Part shown: positions 1 through 6,503 of the stretch, piece by piece
How positions within the stretch are numbered: position 1 is the stretch's first letter
Layout: each line of letters starts with the position of its first letter
NCBI GenBank assembly: GCA_023265785.1
Contig: JAHFSL010000120.1
Span: 1-7,300, forward strand
Length of the DNA stretch: 7,300 nt
Reading direction: 5' to 3'
From: Candidatus Coatesiibacteriota bacterium
Lineage (GTDB): Bacteria > Oederibacteriota > CAKKQC01
The notes under the pieces: generated by a model
The model's database searches: none
What the model was told of the DNA's origin: nothing
The model's input: the letters and a program-made list of their open reading frames with translations, nothing else
Made by a program: the position numbers and the translations under genes

Positions 1-194
1 ATCAACGCGGCCCAGCCGGCGGTGGCGAGGTCGGCGCGCAGGCCGATGGCGAACACCCCGGCCAGCCCGGCGGCGCCCGCCCCCCGGGGGCCGAAGCAGG
101 CCCACAGGACGGCCCGCTGGACCGTGCCGAGAAGGACGAGGCCGGCGGCGAGGCGCGCCGCCGGCCGCAGTCGGGGATGAGGAAACGGGATCAA
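1..194 (-). CDS. N-terminal part of a membrane protein, probably LTA-synthase/MdoB-like phosphoglycerol transferase family (partial)
   Basis: An open frame reads leftward from a TTG at 194-192 to the window edge and gives 64 residues without a stop. It is rich in Ala, Leu and Gly. Two hydrophobic stretches (about residues 14-34 and 40-63) look like membrane segments. The second contains FAIGLRADLATAGW, which resembles the 'F..GLRFDLS.A' signature at the end of the second membrane segment in the LTA-synthase/MdoB-like alkaline-phosphatase superfamily, whose catalytic domain lies outside the membrane and would be encoded beyond this window. A GGAAG stretch lies just upstream of the TTG, and no ATG or GTG exists in frame until residue 47. 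The gene would begin only 7 bp after the tRNA-Arg 3' end. The family call is inferred from one motif and the hydrophobic pattern; another polytopic membrane protein is possible. Confidence 0.45.
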   Translation of the reverse strand, partial: MIPFPHPRLRPAARLAAGLVLLGTVQRAVLWACFGPRGAGAAGLAGVFAIGLRADLATAGWAAL

Positions 195-201
195 GGGCTT
201 C

Positions 202-274
202 CGCGCTCTGAGGGATTCGAACCCCCGACCTTCTGGTTCGTAGCCAGACGCTCTTCCAGCTGAGCTAAGAGCGC
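202..274 (-). tRNA. tRNA-Arg (anticodon ACG)
   Basis: A complete 73-nt cloverleaf can be folded on the minus strand. The acceptor stem GCGCTCT (274-268) pairs perfectly with AGAGCGC (209-203), and the discriminator base is G (202). The D arm starts with GCTC (265-262) and closes with GAGC. The anticodon stem TCTGG/CCAGA encloses the loop CTACGAA (243-237), placing anticodon ACG at 241-239. After deamination of A34 to inosine it would read CGU, CGC and CGA arginine codons. The T arm is GGGGG-TTCGAAT-CCCTC with one G-U pair. CCA is not encoded, so it must be added after transcription. Confidence 0.96.
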
Positions 275-286
275 GTGATGGGAGGT

Positions 287-316
287 ATTCTACCGCGCGG
301 GAGGCGCGCTAGTCTT
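287..316 (-). promoter_or_regulatory. possible promoter for tRNA-Arg
   Basis: On the minus strand TAGAAT (292-287) matches the sigma-70 -10 consensus at five of six positions and would start transcription around 280, about 6 bases before the mature tRNA 5' end. A weak -35 (AAGACT, 316-311, three of six) lies 18 bp upstream, overlapping the last codons of the acetyltransferase gene. The spacer contains a short GC hairpin (294-298 with 304-308). The -10 is convincing by position; the -35 is not. Confidence 0.35.
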
Positions 317-839
317 CCGTGGCCGGGAGCTTGCGCTCCCACGCATTCCCCTCGGTCAGTTCGGCGAACCCGAGCTTGTCGAGAAACGCCTTCGCGCCGG
401 CATGAATGCCACGGACTTTGACGCGAAGAAAATCGATTCCCTGCGGCCGGGCCCAGTCGTACATGCCCTGGATGAACTCGCGCCCGAATCCCTTCTTCTG
501 CTGTGATTCGGCCAGGATCAGGAAGACGACGAGCATGCGGTTCTCGGTGGGGAAACCCAGCACCAGGTGCGCCATGCCGATGAAGTCAGGCGAGCCCTTG
601 AGCGCCAGCCCCAGCGGGAACACCTGGGCCCGGGTCACGCCGGGGGGCGGGTCACCGGTCATCATGTCCAGGAGGAGGCCGGTCACATCCTCGGGGGTGG
701 GCGGGGCTTCGAATTCGGCCTCGTAGAACGCGGGGGCCAACATCAGGACCTTGCCGGCCTTGGCCGCCGTGTCGGGGCCCAAGAAGACAATGTCCAGCCG
801 GGCCGTCGAGAAGAGTGCTTCGGCGGCCGCCGTGCTCAC
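309..839 (-). CDS. GNAT-family N-acetyltransferase
   Basis: This 176-residue protein carries a GNAT fold in its C-terminal half. Such enzymes transfer an acetyl group from acetyl-CoA to an amine. The acetyl-CoA pyrophosphate-binding motif A (Q/R-x-x-G-x-G/A) appears as QQKKGFG at residues 113-119, following the beta-4 strand MLVVFLILA. The motif B region AGAKAFLDKLGFAEL (147-161) has the usual 'a..fy.k.GF' form. The N-terminal 75 residues are not recognisable, and the substrate cannot be predicted. The start is a GTG (839-837) that overlaps the TGA stop of the upstream protease gene (838-836), so translation is probably coupled. An AAGG-containing purine stretch lies upstream of the GTG. The gene ends 34 bp before the tRNA-Arg gene. 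Confidence 0.8.
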   Translation of the reverse strand: MSTAAAEALFSTARLDIVFLGPDTAAKAGKVLMLAPAFYEAEFEAPPTPEDVTGLLLDMMTGDPPPGVTRAQVFPLGLALKGSPDFIGMAHLVLGFPTENRMLVVFLILAESQQKKGFGREFIQGMYDWARPQGIDFLRVKVRGIHAGAKAFLDKLGFAELTEGNAWERKLPATED

Positions 840-2320
840 TCCCCGCCGCCCTTGACCGCGCGGGACACCACCACATACATCGTGGAGCCCTGCCGCTCCA
901 CCAGCAGGAGGACCCCGTCCTTCTCCCCGACTTTCTGGCGGAGGGCGGTGAACGCGGCCAGGTTGGTCACCGGCTGGTTCTCGATCTCCCGGACCACATC
1001 GCCCCGCTGGACGCCCGCGTTCATGGCGGGCGAGTCCTGGTCCACCTTGGTGACCACGACCCCCTGGTCATCCCGGGCCTCCAGTTGGCGCGCGATGTCC
1101 TCGGTCATCTCCTCCACCGTCAGCCCAAGCCAGGTGGCCGTGGCCCCCTCCTCCTTGCCGCCGGGGGCAACGCCGGCCTCCCGGGCCGCCACCGGCGCCT
1201 GCTCGCGCAACAGGACCTGGATGGTCAGCCTGGACCCGTTGCGGAGAATCTCCAGCGCCAGCGCGTCGCCGACCCGGTGCTGGAGGACGGCGGTCCTGAG
1301 GTCGTCGGCGTCCCGGAGTGGCTTCCGGTCCACGGCGAGGAGAATGTCGCCGGCCTTGAGCCCCGCCTTTTCCGCCGCGGTGCCCTTGAACACCTTGTTG
1401 ACCTCCATCCCGACGCCCTCGGGAATCCTCATCTTCTTGCGCACTTCGGGGGTGAGGGGTTGGTAGGCGACGCCCAGCTGGGGCCGGACGATTTTGCCTT
1501 CCTTGATCAGCCCTTCCATGACGGACTTGGCGAGGTTGATGGGGATGGCGAACCCGATCCCGACAGAGCCGCCGCTGGGCGAGAAGATCATGCTGTTGAT
1601 GCCAATCACCTCGCCCCGGATGTTGAGGAGGGGCCCGCCGGAGTTGCCCTTGTTGATCGAGGCATCCGTCTGGATGAACGAGGTGTAGTGGGCGGTCCGG
1701 CCCCCCTCACTGTCATTCAGCTTGCGGCCCTTGGCGCTGATGACCCCCACGGTCATGGTGTTTTCCAGCGCAAACGGGTTGCCGATCGCGATGGCCCACT
1801 GGCCGACATGGATCCGGTCAGAGTCGCCCAGCGGGGCGGCCACGAGGTGCCCGACCGGCACGATCTTGAGGACGGCGAGATCCGTATCCTCGTCCCGGCC
1901 GACAATTTTCGCCTTGTACTCCTTCTTATCGCTGAGGTAGACGGTGACATTGCGGGCGTTGGCAATGACATGCGCGTTGGTGAGGATGGTGCCGTCCGCG
2001 GTGACGATGACGCCCGAGCCGGCGCTCTGCACCTGCTGGCGCCGCTCCTGCTGGGGGGCCTCCATGAACTGGTGAAAGAACTGGTCCATGAACTCGTCGC
2101 CCCAGGGCGAGAACCGCTGGACAATCGTGTACGAAGCCACGATGCTGACGACCGCGGGCCCGACCCGGTCGGCGATGTCCACGAACGACCTCTCGCTGGC
2201 GGCGACATCGGTGGGACCGTCGTTACCCATCCCCGCGCAGGACGGGGACGACACGAGGGCCGGCAGGAGGGTCACGGCCCACCACGCCACATGAATCCGC
2301 TTCCAACTCACGCGTGTCAT
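836..2320 (-). CDS. HtrA/Deg-family periplasmic serine protease with two PDZ domains
   Basis: This 494-residue protein has the full DegP/DegQ layout and the usual family length. It is an ATP-independent envelope protease (and often chaperone) for misfolded proteins. Residues 1-29 form an export signal (basic start RVSWKRIH, then a hydrophobic core). The trypsin-like domain spans about 45-270 with catalytic triad His117 (TNAHVI), Asp147 (DTDLAVL) and Ser227 in GNSGGPL. A Gln-rich loop (about 84-98, QQERRQQ) corresponds to the flexible LA loop. PDZ1 covers about 280-370 (start PQLGVAY; AGLKAGDILLAV) and PDZ2 about 395-488 (AGVQRGDVVREIE). The ATG at 2320 is required to include the signal peptide; only a weak GGA precedes it. 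The stop overlaps the start of the acetyltransferase gene. Whether it is DegP, DegQ or DegS-like cannot be told from sequence, though two PDZ domains argue against DegS. Confidence 0.95.
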   Translation of the reverse strand: MTRVSWKRIHVAWWAVTLLPALVSSPSCAGMGNDGPTDVAASERSFVDIADRVGPAVVSIVASYTIVQRFSPWGDEFMDQFFHQFMEAPQQERRQQVQSAGSGVIVTADGTILTNAHVIANARNVTVYLSDKKEYKAKIVGRDEDTDLAVLKIVPVGHLVAAPLGDSDRIHVGQWAIAIGNPFALENTMTVGVISAKGRKLNDSEGGRTAHYTSFIQTDASINKGNSGGPLLNIRGEVIGINSMIFSPSGGSVGIGFAIPINLAKSVMEGLIKEGKIVRPQLGVAYQPLTPEVRKKMRIPEGVGMEVNKVFKGTAAEKAGLKAGDILLAVDRKPLRDADDLRTAVLQHRVGDALALEILRNGSRLTIQVLLREQAPVAAREAGVAPGGKEEGATATWLGLTVEEMTEDIARQLEARDDQGVVVTKVDQDSPAMNAGVQRGDVVREIENQPVTNLAAFTALRQKVGEKDGVLLLVERQGSTMYVVVSRAVKGGGE

Positions 2321-2325
2321 GTTTC

Positions 2326-2354
2326 CGGACAGTCCCTCAACCCCATGCTAACAT
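2326..2354 (+). promoter_or_regulatory. possible livHM promoter in the divergent htrA-livH gap
   Basis: CGGACA (2326-2331, four of six to TTGACA) and TAACAT (2349-2354, four of six to TATAAT) are separated by 17 bp. They would start transcription near 2361, about 13 bases before the livH ATG. The short palindrome GGAC-A-GTCC (2327-2335) overlaps the -35. The protease start codon is only 53 bp from that of livH, so any protease promoter must overlap this region or lie in livH. Both hexamers are weak matches. Confidence 0.3.
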
Positions 2355-2373
2355 ACCGTTCACCGTGGGCTCA

Positions 2374-3273
2374 ATGGATTTTGTTTTCCAGCAGGTGGTG
2401 AACGGGCTCACGCAGGGCATGGTCTACGCGTTGATCGCGATCGGGTACACGATGGTGTACGGGATCATTGAACTAATTAATTTCGCCCACGGCGAAGTGT
2501 TCATGATCGGGGCGTTCGCCGGCCTGCTGGCCGCCGCGGCCCTGGGCGGCGCTGGATTCCCCGGTCCAATCGTCCTGGTCGGCGCACTCGCCACGGCCAT
2601 GGCCGCCTGCGGCGGGCTGGGGTTCGTCCTGGAACGGGTGGCCTACCGGCCGCTCCGGCGTGCCCCCCGGCTGGCACCGCTGATCACCGCCATCGGGGTG
2701 TCCTACCTGCTGCAGAATGCCGTGATGCTCGCGCTCGGGTCCTCCCCGCGGCCGTATCCCGACCTGGTTCCCGGCGTGGCGTTCACCCTCGGCGGCGCGC
2801 GGGTCTCGGTCATCCAGGTGTTGATTGTCGTCGTGGCCATGGTCCTGATGGCCGGCCTGCATGCCTTCATCACCCGGACCCGGACGGGACGGGCGATGCG
2901 CGCCTGCGCCCAGGACCGGGAGGCGGCCGGGCTGATGGGGGTGGATGTGGACCGGATCATCGCCATCACCTTCGTGGCGGGGTCCATGCTGGCGGGGGCC
3001 GGGGGCGTGCTCTACGCCGTCCGGTACGGGACGGCCGACTTCTTCATGGGCTACCTGGTCGGCATCAAGGCCTTCACCTCGGCGGTGCTGGGAGGGATCG
3101 GGAACCTGCAGGGTGCGGCGCTGGGGGGCATCCTGCTGGGGCTGATCGAGGCGCTGGGCGCGGGCTGGCTGTCCTCCCAGTGGAAGGATGTCATTTCCTT
3201 CGGGGTCCTGGTGCTCGTCCTGCTGGTCCGGCCGTCCGGCCTGCTGGGCGAGCGCGTCCCGGACCGGGCATGA
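2374..3273 (+). CDS. livH: branched-chain amino acid ABC transporter permease LivH
   Basis: This 299-residue membrane protein, close in length to E. coli LivH (308), is one of two permease subunits of a HAAT-family importer for leucine, isoleucine, valine or related amino acids. Hydrophobic helices run through most of it. The N-terminal QQVVNGLTQGMVYALIAIGY and the following INFAHGEVFMIGA (35-47) are hallmarks of the family. The cytoplasmic loop that docks on the ATPase is at about 167-194 (TRTGRAMRA, then AAGLMGVDVDR). AVLGGIGNLQGAALGG (237-252) and the C-terminal LLVRPSGLLGE are typical. The ATG at 2374 is preferred because family proteins start at the M-x-F-x-Q-Q segment; an in-frame GTG at 2365 is an alternative, and no strong ribosome site precedes either. 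It overlaps livM by ATGA. The substrate is inferred from the family only. Confidence 0.93.
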   Translation: MDFVFQQVVNGLTQGMVYALIAIGYTMVYGIIELINFAHGEVFMIGAFAGLLAAAALGGAGFPGPIVLVGALATAMAACGGLGFVLERVAYRPLRRAPRLAPLITAIGVSYLLQNAVMLALGSSPRPYPDLVPGVAFTLGGARVSVIQVLIVVVAMVLMAGLHAFITRTRTGRAMRACAQDREAAGLMGVDVDRIIAITFVAGSMLAGAGGVLYAVRYGTADFFMGYLVGIKAFTSAVLGGIGNLQGAALGGILLGLIEALGAGWLSSQWKDVISFGVLVLVLLVRPSGLLGERVPDRA

Positions 3274-4217
3274 CCCTGCCGCCCGTGGTGGCAAGGCGCG
3301 CCCCGTGGGGCGTGGCGGTCGCCGTCGCGCTCCTGCCCGTGGCCGTGCCCAACGACGCCGTGCTGGATGTGGCGACCATCGCCGCGCTCTATGTGACGCT
3401 GGCGCTTTCCCTCAATATCACGGTGGGGTACGCGGGGCTTCTGAACCTCGGTCAGGCGGCCTTTTACGCGGTGGGCGCGTACACCTACGCTCTGCTGGCC
3501 TCACCCCAGCACGGGATGCACCTCTCGCCCTGGCTCCTGATCCCGCTGTCCGGCGCCGTGGCGGCGCTGGCCGGGCTCCTGCTGGGCCTGCCGGTCCTGC
3601 GCCTGCGCGGCGACTACCTGGCGATCGTGACGCTGGGATTCGGCGAGATCGTCAGGATTACATTCACCAATTTGGTCGGGCTGACCAACGGTCCGAACGG
3701 GATCGCCGACATCGACCATCCCCGGCTGTTCGGCACGGACTTCGGGGTCGAGGTCCGGCCCTACTACTGGCTCTTCTGGGGGGTGGCGGGGCTGGTCATC
3801 CTGGGTTCGCGCCGGCTGGAGGGCTCGCGAGTGGGCCGGGCGTGGATGGCGATCCGGGAGGACGAGCTGGCGGCCGCCGCACAGGGCATCCATGTCACCT
3901 GGTTCAAACTGCAGGCGTTTGCCGCGGGCGCGGCCGTGGCGGGCGTGTGCGGCGCGCTGTATGCCTGCAAGCAGGGCCATGTGGCGCCGGACTCCTTCGG
4001 GTTCACCGAGTCGGTCCTCCTGCTCGCGATGGTCGTGCTGGGAGGCATGGGCACCGTGGCGGGTCCCGTGCTGGGCGCGGTGATCCTTGCCGTCCTGCCC
4101 TACGCCCTGCTCGGATTCGAGTCGTGGCGCATGCTGGTCTTCGGCGGCGCGATGGTCCTCATGATGCTCTTCCGTCCCCAAGGGCTTATTGGTCGGCGTG
4201 GCGGTCTGGCTGCCTAG
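3270..4217 (+). CDS. livM: branched-chain amino acid ABC transporter permease LivM
   Basis: This 315-residue protein is the partner permease of LivH; together they form the membrane channel of a HAAT importer. Signature segments are SLNITVGYAGLLNLGQAAFYAVGAY (47-71), RLRGDYLAIVTLGFGEIVR (111-129) and the ATPase-docking loop at about 187-213 (RVGRAWMAIREDELAAAAQG). LGGMGTVAGPVLGA (257-270) and the C-terminal MMLFRPQGLIG are also typical. The ATG at 3270 overlaps the livH stop (ATGA), a standard translational coupling, so the longer frame extending upstream to 3180 is not the real start. The usual next genes, livG and livF for the ATPases, do not follow; the next gene is an unrelated secreted hydrolase starting 22 bp later. 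Confidence 0.93.
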   Translation: MTLPPVVARRAPWGVAVAVALLPVAVPNDAVLDVATIAALYVTLALSLNITVGYAGLLNLGQAAFYAVGAYTYALLASPQHGMHLSPWLLIPLSGAVAALAGLLLGLPVLRLRGDYLAIVTLGFGEIVRITFTNLVGLTNGPNGIADIDHPRLFGTDFGVEVRPYYWLFWGVAGLVILGSRRLEGSRVGRAWMAIREDELAAAAQGIHVTWFKLQAFAAGAAVAGVCGALYACKQGHVAPDSFGFTESVLLLAMVVLGGMGTVAGPVLGAVILAVLPYALLGFESWRMLVFGGAMVLMMLFRPQGLIGRRGGLAA

Positions 4218-4239
4218 GGCGTTCAGACGGGGGAATGAG

Positions 4240-6147
4240 ATGATGCACTCCCGATACACGCGCCTGATTCTTCTCGTTTTTTTTGTGTCGTTTCCGGGTG
4301 CCCTGCTCGCCGATGGGACAGCCGTGCACGAATCTACAACAGGGTATCGTTATTCGGAACTCCCGCTGGGCGTCTTACTTGAGCACTGGTTGGTCACGGG
4401 TCCATTCCCTTTTACGACCACGGGCGACGGGGCGGCCGAGGAGGCGTTTCACCACGACTATCTGACAGACGACGGAGGAGAATCCGGATCCGTCCGCGAC
4501 ATGGGAACGACTTTCATGTGGTCGGGCAGCCCCTACGCGTGGTCGGGTCTCAATTCATGGTCCGGGTGGGCGGACCTGAACAAGTTCTTCGGAGGAGAGC
4601 AGGATAATTCCGTCGCGTACGCTTGGGTGGAGTTCAACTCTGTGGAGAGCCGGAACGTCGCGATGTTCCTGCGTAGCGACGACGGCGTGCGGGCGTGGCT
4701 TAACGGCCGGCTTGTGCACGATCACCTCGTGTGGCGCGCTTACGATTGGGAGCGGGACGTCGTCCCGGTCACGGTCCGCCAGGGCAGGAACCATCTGTTG
4801 CTCAAAATTCTCAATGGCTACAAGGGTTGGGAGTTCGGGTGCGCGATCCTTGACCGGCGGGAGGCGCTGGCCATGATCGTCTCGGCGGGGGAGACAGCCG
4901 GAGCGGACACGCTCCTGCGCGCTGGCGAGGACGTCAACGTGCGGGCGGCCGACGGCCGTGCCCCGCTGCATTGTGCTGCCGAGGAGGGTAGCACCGTCAT
5001 GCTCGACTGGCTGGTGAGCCGCGGGGCCCAGTTGGAGGTCCGCGCCCGGAGCGGATTGAACGCTCTTGACCTGGCCCGACGGGCGGAGCAACCCGCGGCA
5101 GTCGCCTGGCTCAAGGCCCGCGGACTCGCGCCGACCCCGCACCCGCGTCCGGCATCGGTTCAGGTGGATGACCTGCTGGCTGAACTGACCCGTGGGCGCC
5201 GGCCCGGGGTGGCGGTCGCCGTGGTGCAGGGCGGCCGGGTTGTCCACCTGAAGGCCTACGGCCGGTCCGACGCGGAGAGGGGTCCCCGGATGACGACGGC
5301 CACCCCTGTCATGCTCGATTCACTCACCAAGACCTTCATCGCCGCAACCGCTCTGCGGCTTGCGGAGAAGGGGAGTCTCCGACTCGCTGACCCGGTACGA
5401 ACCTGGCTCCCTGAACTACCGGCTTACATGGATGCGGTCACTGTGCGCCACCTGCTCTGTCATCAATCTGGTATTCCTCACGAGATGGTGGATCCGGACG
5501 ATTTGGGGAACGCGTACAGTTCATGGCCAGATTTTCTGGCATACCTGCGCTCCCGCTCGCCATTCGACCGGGTTCCCGGGGCGAAGTTCGAGTATTCGAG
5601 CATAGGCTACGTCCTGTTGCAACTGGTGTGCGAACGGGCGGCAGGTGAACCGATTGGAGACCTTGCCCGATCACTTGTGTTTTCTCCGGCGGGCATGACG
5701 ACCGCCTCCATCGCAGACACGCGCGGGCTGGGGTTCACCCTGACCCGTCCCGGGGGGGCGGCGAGCGTCGCCGCTCCGCCTGACCGGCATCGCCACGCAT
5801 TCAGGAACCGGGCGAATGGGAAGGCCAGCGTGGAGGATCTCGCCCGGTGGGCGGTCGCCGTCGAACGCAGGGAGGTATTGTCACCATCAACCTGGAACGA
5901 AGCGACCAGCCCGGCCCGAACCAAGGACGGCGCCATCACAGTGTACGGCTACGGTTGGTTCACGATGAAGCAGGGCGAACGGACCTGGTTCTATCACGAC
6001 GGCATCGGCCTCGGGCCGGGAAGCATGTTCCTGCACTATCCGGCGGAACACCTTTCCATCGCCGTGCTGAGCACAGACGCGGACCGCTATTCTGCCCGAA
6101 CCATCGGGTATCGGATTGCCTCGATGTACCTCTCCCATCCTGACTGA
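4240..6147 (+). CDS. secreted multidomain serine hydrolase: PA14/CBM-like domain, ankyrin repeats, class-C beta-lactamase-like domain
   Basis: This protein has 635 residues. Residues 1-24 are a signal peptide (Arg, then LILLVFFVSF, cleavage near ALLA-D). Residues about 45-205 form a beta-rich module of the PA14/carbohydrate-binding-like kind, with WLVTGPFPF, then SDDGVRAWLNG (146-156) and GRNHLLLKILNG (182-193). Residues 207-293 hold about two ankyrin repeats (DGRAPLHCAA at 238-247; SGLNALDLA at 271-279). Residues 307-633 match the beta-lactamase/esterase/DD-peptidase family: S361-x-x-K364 (SLTK), then Y452-S-S454 where Y-x-N is usual, then H586-D-G588 in place of KTG. The HxG form points to an esterase or peptidase rather than a true beta-lactamase; the substrate is unknown. 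ATG 4240 (or 4243) is chosen because GGGGG at 4229-4233 precedes it and the signal peptide follows. Base and codon use are more mixed and less GC-rich than in livHM. Confidence 0.85.
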   Translation: MMHSRYTRLILLVFFVSFPGALLADGTAVHESTTGYRYSELPLGVLLEHWLVTGPFPFTTTGDGAAEEAFHHDYLTDDGGESGSVRDMGTTFMWSGSPYAWSGLNSWSGWADLNKFFGGEQDNSVAYAWVEFNSVESRNVAMFLRSDDGVRAWLNGRLVHDHLVWRAYDWERDVVPVTVRQGRNHLLLKILNGYKGWEFGCAILDRREALAMIVSAGETAGADTLLRAGEDVNVRAADGRAPLHCAAEEGSTVMLDWLVSRGAQLEVRARSGLNALDLARRAEQPAAVAWLKARGLAPTPHPRPASVQVDDLLAELTRGRRPGVAVAVVQGGRVVHLKAYGRSDAERGPRMTTATPVMLDSLTKTFIAATALRLAEKGSLRLADPVRTWLPELPAYMDAVTVRHLLCHQSGIPHEMVDPDDLGNAYSSWPDFLAYLRSRSPFDRVPGAKFEYSSIGYVLLQLVCERAAGEPIGDLARSLVFSPAGMTTASIADTRGLGFTLTRPGGAASVAAPPDRHRHAFRNRANGKASVEDLARWAVAVERREVLSPSTWNEATSPARTKDGAITVYGYGWFTMKQGERTWFYHDGIGLGPGSMFLHYPAEHLSIAVLSTDADRYSARTIGYRIASMYLSHPD

Positions 6148-6173
6148 CTGGACGCCGCGGATGGCTCACCGCA

Positions 6174-6192
6174 TGATACGATAATCTGTACA
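6174..6192 (+). repeat. left copy of a 19-bp imperfect direct repeat flanking the toxin-antitoxin genes
   Basis: TGATACGATAATCTGTACA matches the sequence at 6733-6751 at 16 of 19 positions, including TGATA and GATAATC. It covers the -10-like box and the first operator palindrome of the antitoxin gene. Confidence 0.55.
6180..6185 (+). promoter_or_regulatory. -10 box of the toxin-antitoxin promoter
   Basis: GATAAT matches the -10 consensus at five of six positions. It would start transcription near 6192, 24 bases before the antitoxin ATG and inside the first operator palindrome. No good -35 lies at the expected distance (GCGGAT at 6157-6162), so the promoter may be weak or use another recognition element. 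Confidence 0.5.
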
Positions 6193-6205
6193 GAATCCTG
6201 TACAG
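6186..6205 (+). promoter_or_regulatory. double-palindrome operator of the toxin-antitoxin operon
   Basis: Two copies of the perfect 8-bp palindrome CTGTACAG (6186-6193 and 6198-6205) are separated by AATC, with centres 12 bp apart. The array directly abuts the -10 box and covers the expected transcription start, and its last base begins the ribosome site. Paired short palindromes at the promoter are the known operator layout of Phd/YefM antitoxins, which bind as dimers and repress cooperatively with the toxin. That the antitoxin at 6216 binds here is an inference from position. In RNA the two copies could also pair with each other. Confidence 0.72.
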
Positions 6206-6210
6206 GAGGG
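6205..6210 (+). promoter_or_regulatory. strong ribosome binding site of the antitoxin gene
   Basis: GGAGGG lies 5 bases before the ATG at 6216 and fixes that start. It touches the second operator palindrome, so a hairpin formed by the two CTGTACAG copies would sit next to it. It is far stronger than anything before the toxin gene, consistent with more antitoxin than toxin being made. Confidence 0.7.
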
Positions 6211-6215
6211 ATGAC

Positions 6216-6503
6216 ATGACGCGGACCTTGGGGCTGACGGAGGCGAGGGCGAAGATGCCGCGGTTGCTGGATGACATCCAGCGGCGGGCGGACCGCGTGG
6301 TCATCACCCGGAACGGGAAGCCGGCTGCGGTGATGATGGACGCGGAGGAGTTCGAAAGTTGGGTGGAAACGCTTGAACTTCTGTCGGATCCGAAGGCTCG
6401 AGAAGGCATCCGTGAAGGTCTTCGTGACTTGAAGGCAGGCCGGGTGCGGAGTTTTGAAGAAGTTGTCGGTCGGCCGCCTCGTGTTCGCCGTGCGAAGCCC
6501 TAG
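6216..6503 (+). CDS. Phd/YefM-family antitoxin
   Basis: This 95-residue protein would neutralise the toxin encoded next and repress its own operon. The N-terminal half (about 5-55) has the Phd/YefM DNA-binding fold: LTEARAKMPRLLDDI, then RVVITRNGKPAAVMMDAEEFES, the family's most conserved stretch. The C-terminal half (about 56-95) is charged and probably helical or disordered until it wraps the toxin, as in the family. The toxin reading frame overlaps its 3' end. A strong ribosome site and the double-palindrome operator precede it. Family membership is clear; the exact subgroup is not. Confidence 0.92.
   Translation: MTRTLGLTEARAKMPRLLDDIQRRADRVVITRNGKPAAVMMDAEEFESWVETLELLSDPKAREGIREGLRDLKAGRVRSFEEVVGRPPRVRRAKP

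Noticed and set aside
294..308. GC-rich 5-bp hairpin after the acetyltransferase stop as a terminator
   Set aside because: The stem is short, no T-run follows on the minus strand, and it lies inside the spacer of the possible tRNA promoter.
2230..2249. Lipoprotein signal (Cys28) in the HtrA protease
   Set aside because: The residues before the Cys are Ser-Pro-Ser, which does not fit the usual L-[A/S/T]-[G/A]-C lipobox; an ordinary signal peptide explains the region as well.
815..2401. A 528-codon plus-strand open frame opposite the HtrA protease gene
   Set aside because: It is antisense to a gene with an intact catalytic triad and PDZ domains. Its translation is rich in Asp, His, Arg, Gly and Pro with no recognisable domain, as expected for the complement of GC-rich coding DNA.
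2473..3294. A 273-codon minus-strand open frame opposite livH
   Set aside because: It is the complement of a clear membrane permease, with a Gln, Arg, Gly, Asp and His-rich low-complexity translation and no family resemblance.
4189..4239. An upstream ATG that would extend the hydrolase by 17 residues and overlap livM
   Set aside because: It would place a charged segment before the signal peptide, and it lacks a ribosome site; ATG 4240 has GGGGG upstream.
3188..4243. A 351-codon plus-strand frame overlapping livM in another phase
   Set aside because: The translation is Arg, Gly and Ala-rich without domains, while the other phase encodes all LivM signatures.
6454..6480. TTG start giving a 93-residue toxin
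   Set aside because: The nine extra residues do not fit the RelE N-terminus, whereas GTG 6481 places the first beta strand at the start. It is kept only as an alternative.
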